DNA from: Acidimicrobiaceae bacterium
GTDB lineage: Bacteria; Actinomycetota; Acidimicrobiia; Acidimicrobiales; RAAP-2
Reading direction: 5' to 3'
Assembly (NCBI GenBank): GCA_003153575.1
Contig: PLZW01000025.1
Coordinates: 1 to 64,000 of the forward strand
DNA length: 64,000 nt
The notes beneath the pieces are model-generated. The model searched no databases. It was not told the origin of the DNA and was given only the letters and a program-made list of their open reading frames with translations. Of the stretch, positions 1 through 8,585 are shown piece after piece; the stretch's first letter is position 1; every line of letters begins with the position of its first letter. The position numbers and the translations under genes were made by a program.

Positions 1-1
1 C

Positions 2-238
2 TCGTCGTCATGGCTGAACCTGGTCGAAGGTTGGTTCTCCAAACTCACCAAGCGCCGCCTCAAGAAGGGAGCCTTCTCCTCGGTGGCTCAACTCGAAGAG
101 GCGATCGGGCTCTGGGCCGAGCACTGGAACGACGACCCCACCCCCTTCGTCTGGAAGAAGCCCGTCGACGAGATCATCGCCAAGGTCAAGCGGGGCCGAG
201 CGGCGTTGGCTTCAGTCAAATCCGCGACGGACCACTAG
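2..238 (+). CDS. IS630-family transposase, C-terminal fragment (cut by window edge)
   Basis: The open frame entering from the left edge reads SSSWLNLVEGWFSKLTKRRL and continues to a TAG stop, 78 residues in all. The block SWLNxVExxF, followed by LKKGAFSSVAQLEEAI and a PTPFVWKKPVDEIIAKV tail, is the usual C-terminus of IS630/Tc1-type DDE transposases; the Glu of the LVE step is the likely third catalytic acid. The rest of the gene lies outside the window, so I cannot say whether the element is intact. Its stop codon overlaps the stop codon of the convergent methyltransferase gene, so the element's right end must fall at or inside that gene. Family call is from recognised motifs only. Confidence 0.8.
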   Translation, partial: SSSWLNLVEGWFSKLTKRRLKKGAFSSVAQLEEAIGLWAEHWNDDPTPFVWKKPVDEIIAKVKRGRAALASVKSATDH

Positions 239-798
239 GCCACGATTGCGCTGCAATACCAGCCGAGTTCGTGCCTGGCGATATTGATCGACCGAAAGCC
301 GACCTGCTCGAGGCGATGACCAAGACTCTCCGGGTCAATGGGGTTGTAGGTGTCATGTTGGTGAAACGCAAGCGATCCCTCGCTGAAGACGCCGTCGGCT
401 GCGACGAGAAGGCCACCCGCATGTATAACCCTGGCCAGTTCCGCGAACGCCCGATCTTGAGCATCATCTGACCCGATGTGATGAAGCATGTGAAATGAAG
501 CGCCCGCGCTGAACCTGTCGTCGGCCAGATCAATTTTGGTTGCGTCACCGCGGATCACCTCGACATTTGTTCCCCGAAAGCGGTTCTTCAGTACGGCAGC
601 TAGATCGGGGTCCAACTCCACCGCGACGAGGTGGTCGGTCCGCTTGCGCAATACATCTGTCGTCAACCCGGGTCCGGGGCCGATCTCGATGACCTCAGAG
701 CCAAGGTCGACGTCGCGCAGGGCGTCGGGGAGAATCTGCTCCTCGACCATCGTCCGCCACTCAGGACTGGCGCAGAACTCGCGATGGGCATCGTTCAT
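235..798 (-). CDS. class I SAM-dependent methyltransferase
   Basis: A 187-residue protein with a Rossmann-type SAM fold. Motif I is EVIEIGPGPG at residues 36-44, followed by the acidic ribose-binding strand VAVELDPD near residue 60 and the later VIRGDATKIDLAD and SFHMLHHI segments typical of UbiE-like small-molecule methyltransferases. The substrate cannot be deduced. It starts at ATG 798 and reads towards the transposase fragment; the two stop codons overlap. The C-terminus is therefore close to or formed by the insertion-element boundary, and a few native C-terminal residues may have been replaced. Confidence 0.8.
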   Translation of the reverse strand: MNDAHREFCASPEWRTMVEEQILPDALRDVDLGSEVIEIGPGPGLTTDVLRKRTDHLVAVELDPDLAAVLKNRFRGTNVEVIRGDATKIDLADDRFSAGASFHMLHHIGSDDAQDRAFAELARVIHAGGLLVAADGVFSEGSLAFHQHDTYNPIDPESLGHRLEQVGFRSINIARHELGWYCSAIVA

Positions 799-946
799 GG
801 ACAGACTCTACGGCGTCGTCCTACCCGAAGATTGGGGATAGCCCCGTCGGTCGGGAGGATGAGACAATCACTGAATGGTCGGCGACGATTTCCGTGAACG
901 ATTCGGCTGGCGGACAAGTCCTCCACCGAACTAGCGACGACCGTCA

Positions 947-1636
947 TTGTCATTTGCGTTCGGGGACGATCCTGCGCATCCGAGAACTGCGCGAACCGAT
1001 CCCGATCTCCGAGAGTCATACTTGTTCGTGGGACACTTCGGCAGAGTTCTGGGCCTCGTCGGATTCCGTCCTGGAGACGGTACGACGATAGGTCTGAAAC
1101 GACTGGCGGTATCGTCGCTGTGCATCGTTGCAGTCATGGGCACCGCATGTGGAGGAACGGCGCAATCCGTTCATTCGACCACGACAACCCGACCATCGGC
1201 CGCAGCCTCTCGGCAACAGGTGGTTTCTGCGGGGCGACTGACGTTTGCGCTGCCATCCACCTGGGCGGTCGGCTACGGAACCTGCAGGTGCGGATGGGGC
1301 GAGCCCGACACGGCCACACTGAACAATGGTCCTCAGGGTGAAGGGCCAGTGTGCAACTGCCCCATGGAGAGCAGCAATGCCCCGTCCGGACTCCACCTCT
1401 ACGAGGGACAGACGGGGCTCATTCCGGGTGGCACGCCCACGATGATCAACGGGATCCAGGCGTTCGTCGGGATGGACATTTCCAATGCGAGCGTGACCGC
1501 CACCTTCCCTGGCGTGGACCAGTGGATCACGATCAGTCCCGCTCCACCGTCAAGGGCCGTCTCCGGCAATCGGCAGCAGATCGCTCTGGAGAAGCAGATC
1601 CTGGCGACGGTCAAGTCGTCACCGGCAGCGGCCTGA
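947..1636 (+). CDS. putative lipoprotein of unknown function
   Basis: The frame is open for 229 residues from ATG 947, but the first part looks non-coding. A signal-peptide-like stretch, LKRLAVSSLCIVAVMGTACGG, lies inside, with a Cys in a lipobox-like GTAC context. The true start is therefore probably downstream, for example GTG 1028 or TTG 1022. After a Ser/Thr/Ala linker (STTTTRPSAAAS) the mature part begins with LTFALPSTWAVGYG, a pattern seen in exported actinobacterial unknowns. It has a Cys-rich patch, CRCGWGEP and CNCPME, that might bind metal or form disulfides. I recognise no family. G+C and codon use are less extreme than in the rest of the window. Confidence 0.55.
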   Translation: MSFAFGDDPAHPRTARTDPDLRESYLFVGHFGRVLGLVGFRPGDGTTIGLKRLAVSSLCIVAVMGTACGGTAQSVHSTTTTRPSAAASRQQVVSAGRLTFALPSTWAVGYGTCRCGWGEPDTATLNNGPQGEGPVCNCPMESSNAPSGLHLYEGQTGLIPGGTPTMINGIQAFVGMDISNASVTATFPGVDQWITISPAPPSRAVSGNRQQIALEKQILATVKSSPAAA

Positions 1637-1734
1637 CTTCCTAGGAGCCTGGTCCCTACGACAGAGAGACGGAGCAACCTGAGATGGTCGCCCATCTGGC
1701 GCTCGGGCCAGGTTGAGATGTGTTCCAAACCGAC

Positions 1735-2082
1735 CTAAGGGACGTTCGGCCGCTTCCGGCGATTTGCACTCATGTCAGTGAGGTCGACGACCTTGGCGAG
1801 AGTAGGACGAAAGAGGTTTCTGATCTTGGACCACGGCAAACGCTGCGCAGGCGGATGAGCGGAGTGCGAATCGGAAGTAGCCACTGCGTCGCCAAGTGCT
1901 TCTGCAAGTAACCCGATCAGTGAAGGAACCTCGGAGAGATCGATGGGTGTGGACGCCACGCAAACGCCATCCCGCCAATGGCTCAGCACCACTCTGTGCT
2001 GAGCCGCATGCCTAGTAACCCGTAGCGAGGCCCCGTGACCTCTGGTGTCAGGGATGTTGAGGCGATTCGGGACTGCACTCAC
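1735..2082 (-). CDS. small hypothetical actinobacterial protein
   Basis: A 115-residue product whose core, VVLSHWRDGVCVASTPIDLSEVPSLIGLLAEALGDA, resembles a short domain often seen in actinobacterial hypotheticals: a beta hairpin with WRDGVCV followed by an amphipathic helix with repeated LL. No catalytic motif is visible. The last 40 residues are basic and less convincing. It lies on the strand opposite the upstream lipoprotein-like gene and the same strand as the MarR gene, 105 bp downstream of the latter. No function is proposed. Confidence 0.5.
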   Translation of the reverse strand: MSAVPNRLNIPDTRGHGASLRVTRHAAQHRVVLSHWRDGVCVASTPIDLSEVPSLIGLLAEALGDAVATSDSHSAHPPAQRLPWSKIRNLFRPTLAKVVDLTDMSANRRKRPNVP

Positions 2083-2187
2083 GAAATTGAGTATGCACCT
2101 CCATCGATGGGGCTGTCGACCGGCACAGGGGCGTCATCTTCCCGGCGATGTGGCCGATCTGGACAGCCATCGGAGTTCCAGCTCGAG

Positions 2188-2685
2188 CTACATGCTGGAC
2201 GAGCGACGCAGGTACGCGCGCAGGCGCACCCCCTCCCCAGCGTCCAACGCGTCGAGCAGCGCCCCCAGCGCAGAAAGCACCACCTCCCCGAGTTCAGCTC
2301 GCAGATCGTCCTCGATCGCTCGGGCCGCCGCATGCTGGTGCGCCAGGTAGTCGATCCCCCGCGGAGTGAGGATGACCGACTTCTCTCGCTTGCTGCTCGT
2401 CGAGTCGGCCACCACGACGTAGCCACGGTCACGAAGGTGTGCAACGACTTTGCTCGCGCCCTGCCGAGTGACGCCGAGCTCTCGTCCTATAGCCGAGATG
2501 GTTGATCCCGCGTCAACCGAGCACACACGCAACACACGGCTGTCGGGGAATTTGCGCTCGCCGAAGCCTGCCTCGGCCATGGCACGGTCCAACCGAACCT
2601 GGTAACCGAGCCAGGCGCTCCGGAGCGAGGCGCCGAGGCCGGGTGATGCCGACTCGCCACTCGATGCGTCCGTGTCGGCGACCAC
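2188..2685 (-). CDS. MarR-family transcriptional regulator
   Basis: A winged-helix regulator. The helix-turn-helix reads STISAIGRELGVTRQGASKVV, followed by the wing DRGYVVVADSTSSKREKSVILT with the basic-acidic pattern typical of MarR proteins, and then helical dimerisation segments up to RAYLRRSS. The frame is open to TTG 2703, but that codon lies inside a perfect inverted repeat (2699-2729), so I prefer GTG 2685 (165 aa). It is divergent from the phosphoesterase gene starting at 2781, and the repeat sits between the two starts. Autoregulation and control of the phosphoesterase are the simplest reading. The ligand is unknown. Confidence 0.8.
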   Translation of the reverse strand: MVADTDASSGESASPGLGASLRSAWLGYQVRLDRAMAEAGFGERKFPDSRVLRVCSVDAGSTISAIGRELGVTRQGASKVVAHLRDRGYVVVADSTSSKREKSVILTPRGIDYLAHQHAAARAIEDDLRAELGEVVLSALGALLDALDAGEGVRLRAYLRRSSSM

Positions 2686-2698
2686 GAGGGACCATGTT

Positions 2699-2729
2699 AG
2701 CAAACTGTGAACTTAGTTGACAGTTTGCT
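2699..2729. promoter_or_regulatory. Perfect 10-bp inverted repeat, probable MarR operator
   Basis: AGCAAACTGT at 2699-2708 is followed after 11 bp by its exact reverse complement ACAGTTTGCT at 2720-2729. It lies in the A+T-richer gap between the divergent marR-like gene and the secreted phosphoesterase gene. Half-site centres about 21 bp apart, two helical turns, fit a dimeric winged-helix regulator. The position suggests control of both genes. Confidence 0.65.
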
Positions 2730-2780
2730 CCCGACGCCCGATGCTGTCCACCTGACCGTTTCGTCGAAAGGAAGGCATTC

Positions 2781-4331
2781 ATGACACGAGGAACAAGGTC
2801 ACGTCGGCGAGGTGCGGGCGGGACTATCGCCTTGGCCAGCGGCGTTGTCGTTGTGCTCGCCTTCAGTGCCTGCGGCAGTTCGGCCCCGACCGCCTCCCGC
2901 GAGCTGGTGGCCGGCGGGCCGACCGGTCACTACGAGGTGGCGGCCGCCATCCACAAGATCAAGCACATCATCGTGATCGAACAGGAGAACCGCTCCTTCG
3001 ACAGCTACTTCGGCACGTATCCGGGGGCGGACGGCATCCCCATGCAGAACGGCCAACCGACCGTGTGTGTCCCGGTGCCCGCGGGCGGATGCCAGAAGCC
3101 GTACCCCGACACGGCCGATGTCAACGGAGGCGGGCCGCACAACGTGGGTAGCGCCCGCGTCGACGTCAACGGAGGGAAGATGGACGGGTTCATCACGCAA
3201 GCGACTAAGGGAAAGAAGGGCTGCGGCCAGAATACGGTCGACAATCCCGCGTGCTCGAACTCGACCACACCAGACGTCATGGGCTATCACACGGCGGCAG
3301 AGATCCCGAACTACTGGTCCTACGCGAAGGATTTCACGCTCGACGACCACATGTTCGAGCCGGTCGCATCATGGTCGCTACCAGATCACCTCTACCTGGT
3401 CTCAGGCTGGTCGGCCAAGTGCTCGAGCCCTTCCCCCACGAGCTGTGTCAACGAGACTCGGGGACCGTACACGCCTGCGCAGATGCAGAACTACGTGGAC
3501 CAGGCCATCGATACCGGTGCGGCCGACATCAGCAACGCGTGGACCGACATCACCTGGCTCCTCTACAACAAGCACGTCTCGTGGGCCTACTACGTGCAGA
3601 CTGGCCACCAACCCGACTGCGCAAACGACTCGGCCGTGGCTTGCCCGCCGGTGGCGCAGAGCTACCTCACTCCCGGCATCTGGAATCCGCTTCCCGTCTT
3701 CGAGGACGTCCAGAAGGACCACCAGATCCGCAACATCCAGCCGTTGAACAACTACTTCGCCGAGGCCGAACAGGGGACGCTTCCATCGGTCATGTGGATC
3801 ACTCCGTCCCAGGCCGACAGCGAGCATCCGCCGGCGAGCGTTCATCAGGGTCAGGCCTACGTCACGGCGGTCATCAATGCCGCCATGAAGAGTCCCGATT
3901 GGGACTCGACCGCCATCTTCTTGCAATGGGACGACTGGGGCGGCTTTTACGACAACGTCGTGCCGCCCCCCGTCGACCAGAACGGCTATGGGTTGCGGGT
4001 CCCGGCGATCGTGATCTCGCCCTACGCCAAGGCCGGGTACATCGATCACCAAACTCTGTCGAGCGACGCCTACCTCAAGTTCATCGAGGACGACTTCTTG
4101 GGTGGGTCCAGGCTGAATCCCAAGACGGACGGGAGACCCGATCCAAGACCAGATGTCCGGGAGAACGAGAAGATCCTGAGCAATATGGCAGATGATTTCG
4201 ACTTCAACCAAACTCCACGGGCCCCTGTCCTGCTCGCAACCAATCCCCCCACCGACTCGCCGAGCATCCCGGCCTACTTCAGCGGATTGGGTCCTTGCGT
4301 CGGGTGTACGGCGACGCCGCCCGGCAAATGA
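2781..4331 (+). CDS. secreted phosphoesterase (acid phosphatase / phospholipase C family)
   Basis: A 516-residue exported protein. It opens with twin arginines and a hydrophobic segment ending FSAC (Cys31), so it may be a lipoprotein. The phosphoesterase signature KHIIVIEQENRSFDSYFGTY at residues 61-80 carries the metal/nucleophile region of the PLC/AcpA superfamily, and the second active-site block QWDDWGGFYDNVVPPP starts at residue 382. Many Cys residues suggest disulfides outside the cell. It would release phosphate or head groups from phosphoesters. ATG 2781 follows a good GGAAGG ribosome site. The divergent MarR regulator and its palindrome lie immediately upstream. Confidence 0.87.
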   Translation: MTRGTRSRRRGAGGTIALASGVVVVLAFSACGSSAPTASRELVAGGPTGHYEVAAAIHKIKHIIVIEQENRSFDSYFGTYPGADGIPMQNGQPTVCVPVPAGGCQKPYPDTADVNGGGPHNVGSARVDVNGGKMDGFITQATKGKKGCGQNTVDNPACSNSTTPDVMGYHTAAEIPNYWSYAKDFTLDDHMFEPVASWSLPDHLYLVSGWSAKCSSPSPTSCVNETRGPYTPAQMQNYVDQAIDTGAADISNAWTDITWLLYNKHVSWAYYVQTGHQPDCANDSAVACPPVAQSYLTPGIWNPLPVFEDVQKDHQIRNIQPLNNYFAEAEQGTLPSVMWITPSQADSEHPPASVHQGQAYVTAVINAAMKSPDWDSTAIFLQWDDWGGFYDNVVPPPVDQNGYGLRVPAIVISPYAKAGYIDHQTLSSDAYLKFIEDDFLGGSRLNPKTDGRPDPRPDVRENEKILSNMADDFDFNQTPRAPVLLATNPPTDSPSIPAYFSGLGPCVGCTATPPGK

Positions 4332-4367
4332 ATACCTCAGGACCGTCCAATGGAGTCGAGACCGATT

Positions 4368-4381
4368 TGCCCCTCGGGGCA
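4368..4381. terminator. Small hairpin between convergent genes, possible bidirectional terminator
   Basis: TGCCCCTCGGGGCA forms a short GC-rich stem with a CTCG tetraloop in the 58-bp gap between the phosphoesterase stop and the convergent epimerase stop. There is no long T-run, so the call rests on position and symmetry only. Confidence 0.35.
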
Positions 4382-4389
4382 TCAGATGC

Positions 4390-5343
4390 CTATCTCGGGG
4401 TGATCCCCCACGACCCGGTCCACCTGGCCCTGGGCCGGAGTACCACGAGGTCGGTTCCCGACCGCAGCGCGTTCGGGGGGCAGGTCATGGGTTCGACCGC
4501 CAGTCCCGTGCGCCGCTCGCCGGGCTCCAGCGTGTCGCCGGAGTAGACCATCACGTACCGGAAACGCTCGTCACCCCACAGTGTGGCGGCGGCTCCTCCG
4601 TCGGGTTGGTCGAGGTCCACCCGGAAGCGCCCGTCCGGGTCGCGGGACAGGTCACCGAACGCGGTGTCGAGCCTGGTCACCCCGATCGGTCGGGCCGAGG
4701 TGAAGTCGAACTCGGTCCCGGCCACTCCCTCGGATCCCGAAGGCAGGCCCCGTTCGTCGGTCACCAGGCGGCGGTGGGCGGGGACGCGCAGTCGGACCTG
4801 ATCGATGGTGGCGGTGCCCACCGTCAGATAGGGGTGGAACCCGAGGCCGAACGGTAGGTCCGTCGGGCCGAGGTTCTCGGCATCGGTGGTGACGGTCAGG
4901 CCCTCGCGCCCGATCCGGTACTCGACCTCCAGACCCAGCGAGAACGGGTAGGCGGGTGACGGGTGGAGCTCGCACGCCAGTCCGACCCGGTTCTGGGCCC
5001 GCCCGGTGAGGCGCCAGGTCATCCAGCGCACGAGGCCATGGATGGCGTTGCGCCGGTCGATCTCGTTGATCGGCGCTTGGGCTGGGACGCCGTCGAACTC
5101 GTAGGTGCCCCCGTCCAGGCGATTCGGCCATGGTGCCAGCACCTGGCCGCGGCCACCGTGGCTCCACTCCTCGGGCCCGAAGCCCTGAACCACGGCGCGG
5201 TCGCCGTTCGTGAAGGAGCGGAGAGTCGCACCCGACTCGGTGATCACGGCCCGCTGGTGACCGTGCCCGATGACCCACTGGGCGCCGGTGGCGGCCGTCG
5301 TCTGGGCCGACTGCTGGTCGGTGTGGAGGGTTCGTGGGGACAT
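4390..5343 (-). CDS. aldose 1-epimerase family protein
   Basis: A 317-residue galactose-mutarotase-like protein. The fold signatures are present in order: GHGHQRAVITESGATLRSF, the substrate-loop region LAPWPNRLDGGTYEFDG, the first catalytic His block NAIHGLVRW, the second His in GLGFHPYL, and the C-terminal acid in LAVEPMTCPPNAL. It would interconvert alpha and beta anomers of aldoses in the cytoplasm; no signal peptide is visible. It is convergent with the phosphoesterase and divergent from surE with a 161-bp gap. Which sugar is used cannot be read from the sequence. Confidence 0.88.
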   Translation of the reverse strand: MSPRTLHTDQQSAQTTAATGAQWVIGHGHQRAVITESGATLRSFTNGDRAVVQGFGPEEWSHGGRGQVLAPWPNRLDGGTYEFDGVPAQAPINEIDRRNAIHGLVRWMTWRLTGRAQNRVGLACELHPSPAYPFSLGLEVEYRIGREGLTVTTDAENLGPTDLPFGLGFHPYLTVGTATIDQVRLRVPAHRRLVTDERGLPSGSEGVAGTEFDFTSARPIGVTRLDTAFGDLSRDPDGRFRVDLDQPDGGAAATLWGDERFRYVMVYSGDTLEPGERRTGLAVEPMTCPPNALRSGTDLVVLRPRARWTGSWGITPR

Positions 5344-5504
5344 GGGAAGAAGGGTGCGGCGCCAGCCGGCCGTCGCCTGACCGGCGATGCCGACCGGTAT
5401 GGTAGGCGAAGAGGCCGCACCGGCCCGCCGAGACCCAGTCGCGACGAGCCGACGCCTCTCCAGGCGGGGAAGGGCGCGGCGCCCGACGAACGGAATCCCC
5501 CGCC

Positions 5505-6353
5505 ATGCGCATCCTGATCACCAACGACGACGGTGTGTTCGCACCTGGGATCGCCGCCTTGGCCCGTGGCCTCCAGTCGGCGTTCGGAGCCGCCCACGAT
5601 CTCGTGGTGGTCGCCCCGTTGGTCGACCACAGCGGTGCCTCGGCCGCCGTCGGCCCGGTCTACGAGCGGGAGTCGATCCCCTACGAGCACGTCGACATCC
5701 CCGGACTGGCCGACGTCCCCACCTACGGGATCGACGGCTCCCCCGCCCTGTCGGTCATCCTGGCCTGCATCGAGGGATTCGGTCCCCGGCCCGACCTCGT
5801 CGTCTCGGGCATCAACCACGGGATCAACGCCGGTCGTTCGGCCCTCCATTCCGGTACCGTCGGCGCCGCCCTGACCGGGGCCCAGTTCGGCGTCCGGGGT
5901 CTGGCCGTCTCGATCGCCTGGGCGACCGAACCCGACTTCTGGGACACCGCCGTCGACCTGGCGTGCGGGATCGTCCCCGTGCTCGCCGCCGCCGAGCCCG
6001 CCACCGTGCTCAACCTCAACGTCCCGGCGGTGAAACCAGCCGACCTGCGCGGGCTCCGGCACGGCACGTTGGGCAAGGTCGGGCTCATCCGCTCGGTGCG
6101 GCCAGAGCACACCCCGATGCCGGTGGAGGGCCCCGCCGTCGACCGGACCGGGGGTGCCATCGTGCTGGCCCTGCGCGGCGAGGGCGAGGACGCCGACCGG
6201 ATGCAGCAACGGGCCGAGCTCGAGCCCGGCTCCGACGCCGCCCTCCTCGATTCCGGCTGGGCGTCGGTCACCGCGCTGGTCGGCGTGCGGGAGGACGTGT
6301 CCGACGGTGGTGGCGCCGCCCTGGCCGCGGCCCTGGGCACCCACACCGAGTAG
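5505..6353 (+). CDS. surE: 5'/3'-nucleotidase SurE
   Basis: A 282-residue SurE. The N-terminal MRILITNDDG (metal-binding Asp8/Asp9) is diagnostic, followed by LVVVAPLVDHSGASAAVG and the metal loop VVSGINHGINAGRSALHSGTV. The C-terminal segment with DSGWASVTALV is also typical. The enzyme is a metal-dependent phosphatase acting on nucleoside 5' and 3' monophosphates, usually linked to stationary-phase survival. Length fits the family (about 250-280). It is transcribed divergently from the epimerase and convergently with the following hydrolase. Confidence 0.92.
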   Translation: MRILITNDDGVFAPGIAALARGLQSAFGAAHDLVVVAPLVDHSGASAAVGPVYERESIPYEHVDIPGLADVPTYGIDGSPALSVILACIEGFGPRPDLVVSGINHGINAGRSALHSGTVGAALTGAQFGVRGLAVSIAWATEPDFWDTAVDLACGIVPVLAAAEPATVLNLNVPAVKPADLRGLRHGTLGKVGLIRSVRPEHTPMPVEGPAVDRTGGAIVLALRGEGEDADRMQQRAELEPGSDAALLDSGWASVTALVGVREDVSDGGGAALAAALGTHTE

Positions 6354-6377
6354 AGCCCGTCCGGGAGACCGCCGCGT

Positions 6378-7673
6378 TCAACCGGTGGGTGCGCCCAGTT
6401 CGGCGTCGAGCCAGTCGAAGGTGACCTGGGCCGAGAGCCGCAGGTTGTCCGACTGGCAGTGGGCCGAGGCCCCGTCGGCCGGTCGGAAGACCCGGGAGGT
6501 CACCGGACCGGTCACCCCCGCCACCAGCGCGTCGAACTGGGCCCGCGGCTCGGCTCCCTCGCGCTCACCCACCAGCGCCAGCACCGGGCACGAGATGGCC
6601 CCGGTCAGGTCGCCCAGCCGGTAGGACGCCATGGCGTCGCGCCAGGCGTGGAAGGACGGCACCCCGAACCTGGTGCAGATGGCCTCGATCCCCCACTGCA
6701 TCTGGCGGGGCATGAGGTCCTCGGGCACCCCGGTCACGTCCTCGGGCCGGATGTCCCGGATCATCCGGTAGACGTCGGTGCCCACCCAGGCCTCCATGTA
6801 GCGGCCCATGTCGACCACCGGCGGATTGGCCACCAGGGCCCCCACCCGGAGGTCGGTGGCCGCGGCGCGGGCGGCGAAGTAGGAGCCGAAGCTCTGGCCG
6901 GCGAGCGCCACGCGACCGGCATCCACGTCGGGCAGCGCCAGGACGGCGTCGAGGACGGCGGCCAGCGGGACTTCGTAGTCGGGACGGAAGGTCATGCCCG
7001 GATTGGTGCGCATACAGCCCAGCTGGCCCGGACCGTCGAACACGACCACGTTCCACCCCCGCTCGGCGCCGGGAACGCCGAGCTGGAAGAACAACTCCTC
7101 GGCGCTCGAATCGAAGCCGCCCACGGCGATGACCGTGGGGAGCGGCCCGGTGCCCGACGCCCCCAGGACGGGCCGGACCAGATACCCCGGCAAGGTTCCC
7201 GAATCGAAGGGCACGTCGATCCGCTCGACCGGGGGGTCGATCGCGGCGGCGGCGTCGGAGAAGCAGGCCTGGCTCCGCGCACCGGCGGCGTCGGCTCCGC
7301 CGGCGGACCCCCCGGCGTAGTACTCGGCGGTCCGGTAGTAGGTGGAGGCCCGCAGCAGGTGGTCCCGACCGCTCACCCGGTGACCGGCGGCGAGGGAGAC
7401 CCGCCCCTCGGCCTCCACCCGCTGGGCCAGCCGCTCGAACGCCCGCGTCCAGCTGGTGGGGCTGCCGTCGGTGATCTCGGCCACCACGGCGAGGCACTCC
7501 CCCACGGTGGAGCCCCCGTAGTCGGCGACCCCCATCGCCCGGATCAACTGGTAGTTGAACTCGTCGTCGTGGAAGCCCTCCACCCGGACGGCACTGCGGA
7601 CGACATCGGAGTCTTCGAAGGACACGGCGCTCACTTCCTCGGGGGCGGCTCCCGGGTCGGTCCGGGAGGCCAC
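6378..7673 (-). CDS. alpha/beta hydrolase with N-terminal helical extension (FrsA / pseudooxynicotine-hydrolase-like)
   Basis: A 431-residue hydrolase. The first 150 residues are helical with the pattern SWTRAFERLAQRVEAEGR and LRASTYYRTAEYY, typical of the lid region in 2,6-dihydropseudooxynicotine hydrolase and FrsA-like proteins. The catalytic domain follows: an oxyanion-forming VIAVGGFDSSAEE, the nucleophile elbow VALAGQSFGSYFA (GxSxG), and the late segment PVLALVGEREGAEP expected near the acid. The His is probably in GASAHCQSDN. It may cleave C-C or ester bonds; the substrate is unknown. The 42 bp between its start and the nitrilase start form a divergent promoter. Confidence 0.78.
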   Translation of the reverse strand: MASRTDPGAAPEEVSAVSFEDSDVVRSAVRVEGFHDDEFNYQLIRAMGVADYGGSTVGECLAVVAEITDGSPTSWTRAFERLAQRVEAEGRVSLAAGHRVSGRDHLLRASTYYRTAEYYAGGSAGGADAAGARSQACFSDAAAAIDPPVERIDVPFDSGTLPGYLVRPVLGASGTGPLPTVIAVGGFDSSAEELFFQLGVPGAERGWNVVVFDGPGQLGCMRTNPGMTFRPDYEVPLAAVLDAVLALPDVDAGRVALAGQSFGSYFAARAAATDLRVGALVANPPVVDMGRYMEAWVGTDVYRMIRDIRPEDVTGVPEDLMPRQMQWGIEAICTRFGVPSFHAWRDAMASYRLGDLTGAISCPVLALVGEREGAEPRAQFDALVAGVTGPVTSRVFRPADGASAHCQSDNLRLSAQVTFDWLDAELGAPTG

Positions 7674-7715
7674 CGCCGAGGGTCATTGTGCCCGATCCCC
7701 GACCTACCCTGTGCC

Positions 7716-8585
7716 ATGCGCGTAGCGGCCATCCAGACGACGGCCAACGACGACCGGGCGGCCAACCTGGAGGCCGCCGGCACCCTGGTCGACGAGGCGG
7801 CGGCCGCCGGGGCCGAGCTCGTCGTCCTCCCCGAGTACTTCTCGGTGGCGGGGACCCCGGAGGTCCTGCGGGACCGGGCCGAGCCGCTCGACGGACCGAC
7901 AATGGCCTGGGCGTCGACCTGTGCCGCCCGCCACCGGATCCACCTCGTCGCCGGCAGCTTCCCCGAGCGCACCGGAGCGACCGACGGCCGCCTGGCCAAC
8001 ACCAGTTGCCTGGTCGGCCCGGACGGGTCCACCGTGGCCGTCTACCGGAAGATCCACCTCTTCGACGTGGCCCTGGGCGGCGTCGACTTCCGGGAGTCGG
8101 ACACCATCGCCCCGGGCGACCAGGTGGCCGTGGTCCCCCTTGGTGCGTCCGACACCGACCGGCCGGAGGCGGTCCTCGGGCTCTCCCTCTGCTACGACAT
8201 CCGCTTCCCCGAGCTCTACCGGATGCTCGTCCTGGACGGGGCCACGGTGGTCACGGTGCCGGCCGCCTTCACGGCGGCGACGGGTCCGGCCCACTGGGAA
8301 CTCCTGTTGCGGGCCCGCGCCGTCGAGGACCAGGTCTTCGTGATCGGCGCCGCACAGGTGGGCGAGCTCCCGCCGGGCATGCCGCGGTGCCACGGGCACT
8401 CGATGATCGTCGACCCGTGGGGGACGGTGCTGGCCGAGCGGGTCGACCCGACGCCCGGCGTCGTAGCGGCCGACCTGGACTTCTCCCACCTCGCCGAGGT
8501 GCGCTCGCAGCTGCCGGTGTTGGCGCACCGGCGACCCGCGGCGTACCGTGGACTGCATGGCAACGACAGGGGCACCACGTTCTGA
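7716..8585 (+). CDS. nitrilase-superfamily amidohydrolase (omega-amidase / Nit-like)
   Basis: A 289-residue carbon-nitrogen hydrolase with the complete Glu-Lys-Cys triad: Glu40 in VVLPEYFSV, Lys112 in YRKIHLFD and Cys159 in GLSLCYDIRFPELYR. The length and the YRKIHLFD / CYDIRFPELYR blocks are those of the Nit1/Nit2/omega-amidase branch, which hydrolyses small amides such as alpha-ketoglutaramate or deaminated glutathione. ATG 7716 is the first start after the divergent hydrolase and begins exactly at the conserved MRVAAIQ. The end overlaps the start of the next hydrolase gene by about 30 bp, so the two are probably co-transcribed. Confidence 0.87.
   Translation: MRVAAIQTTANDDRAANLEAAGTLVDEAAAAGAELVVLPEYFSVAGTPEVLRDRAEPLDGPTMAWASTCAARHRIHLVAGSFPERTGATDGRLANTSCLVGPDGSTVAVYRKIHLFDVALGGVDFRESDTIAPGDQVAVVPLGASDTDRPEAVLGLSLCYDIRFPELYRMLVLDGATVVTVPAAFTAATGPAHWELLLRARAVEDQVFVIGAAQVGELPPGMPRCHGHSMIVDPWGTVLAERVDPTPGVVAADLDFSHLAEVRSQLPVLAHRRPAAYRGLHGNDRGTTF

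Noticed and set aside
6459-7715. Long open frame running into the nitrilase gene on the plus strand
   Set aside because: It is antisense to the helical hydrolase, is Gly/Arg/His-rich as expected from GC-skewed antisense frames, and the recognisable nitrilase begins only at MRVAAIQ (7716).
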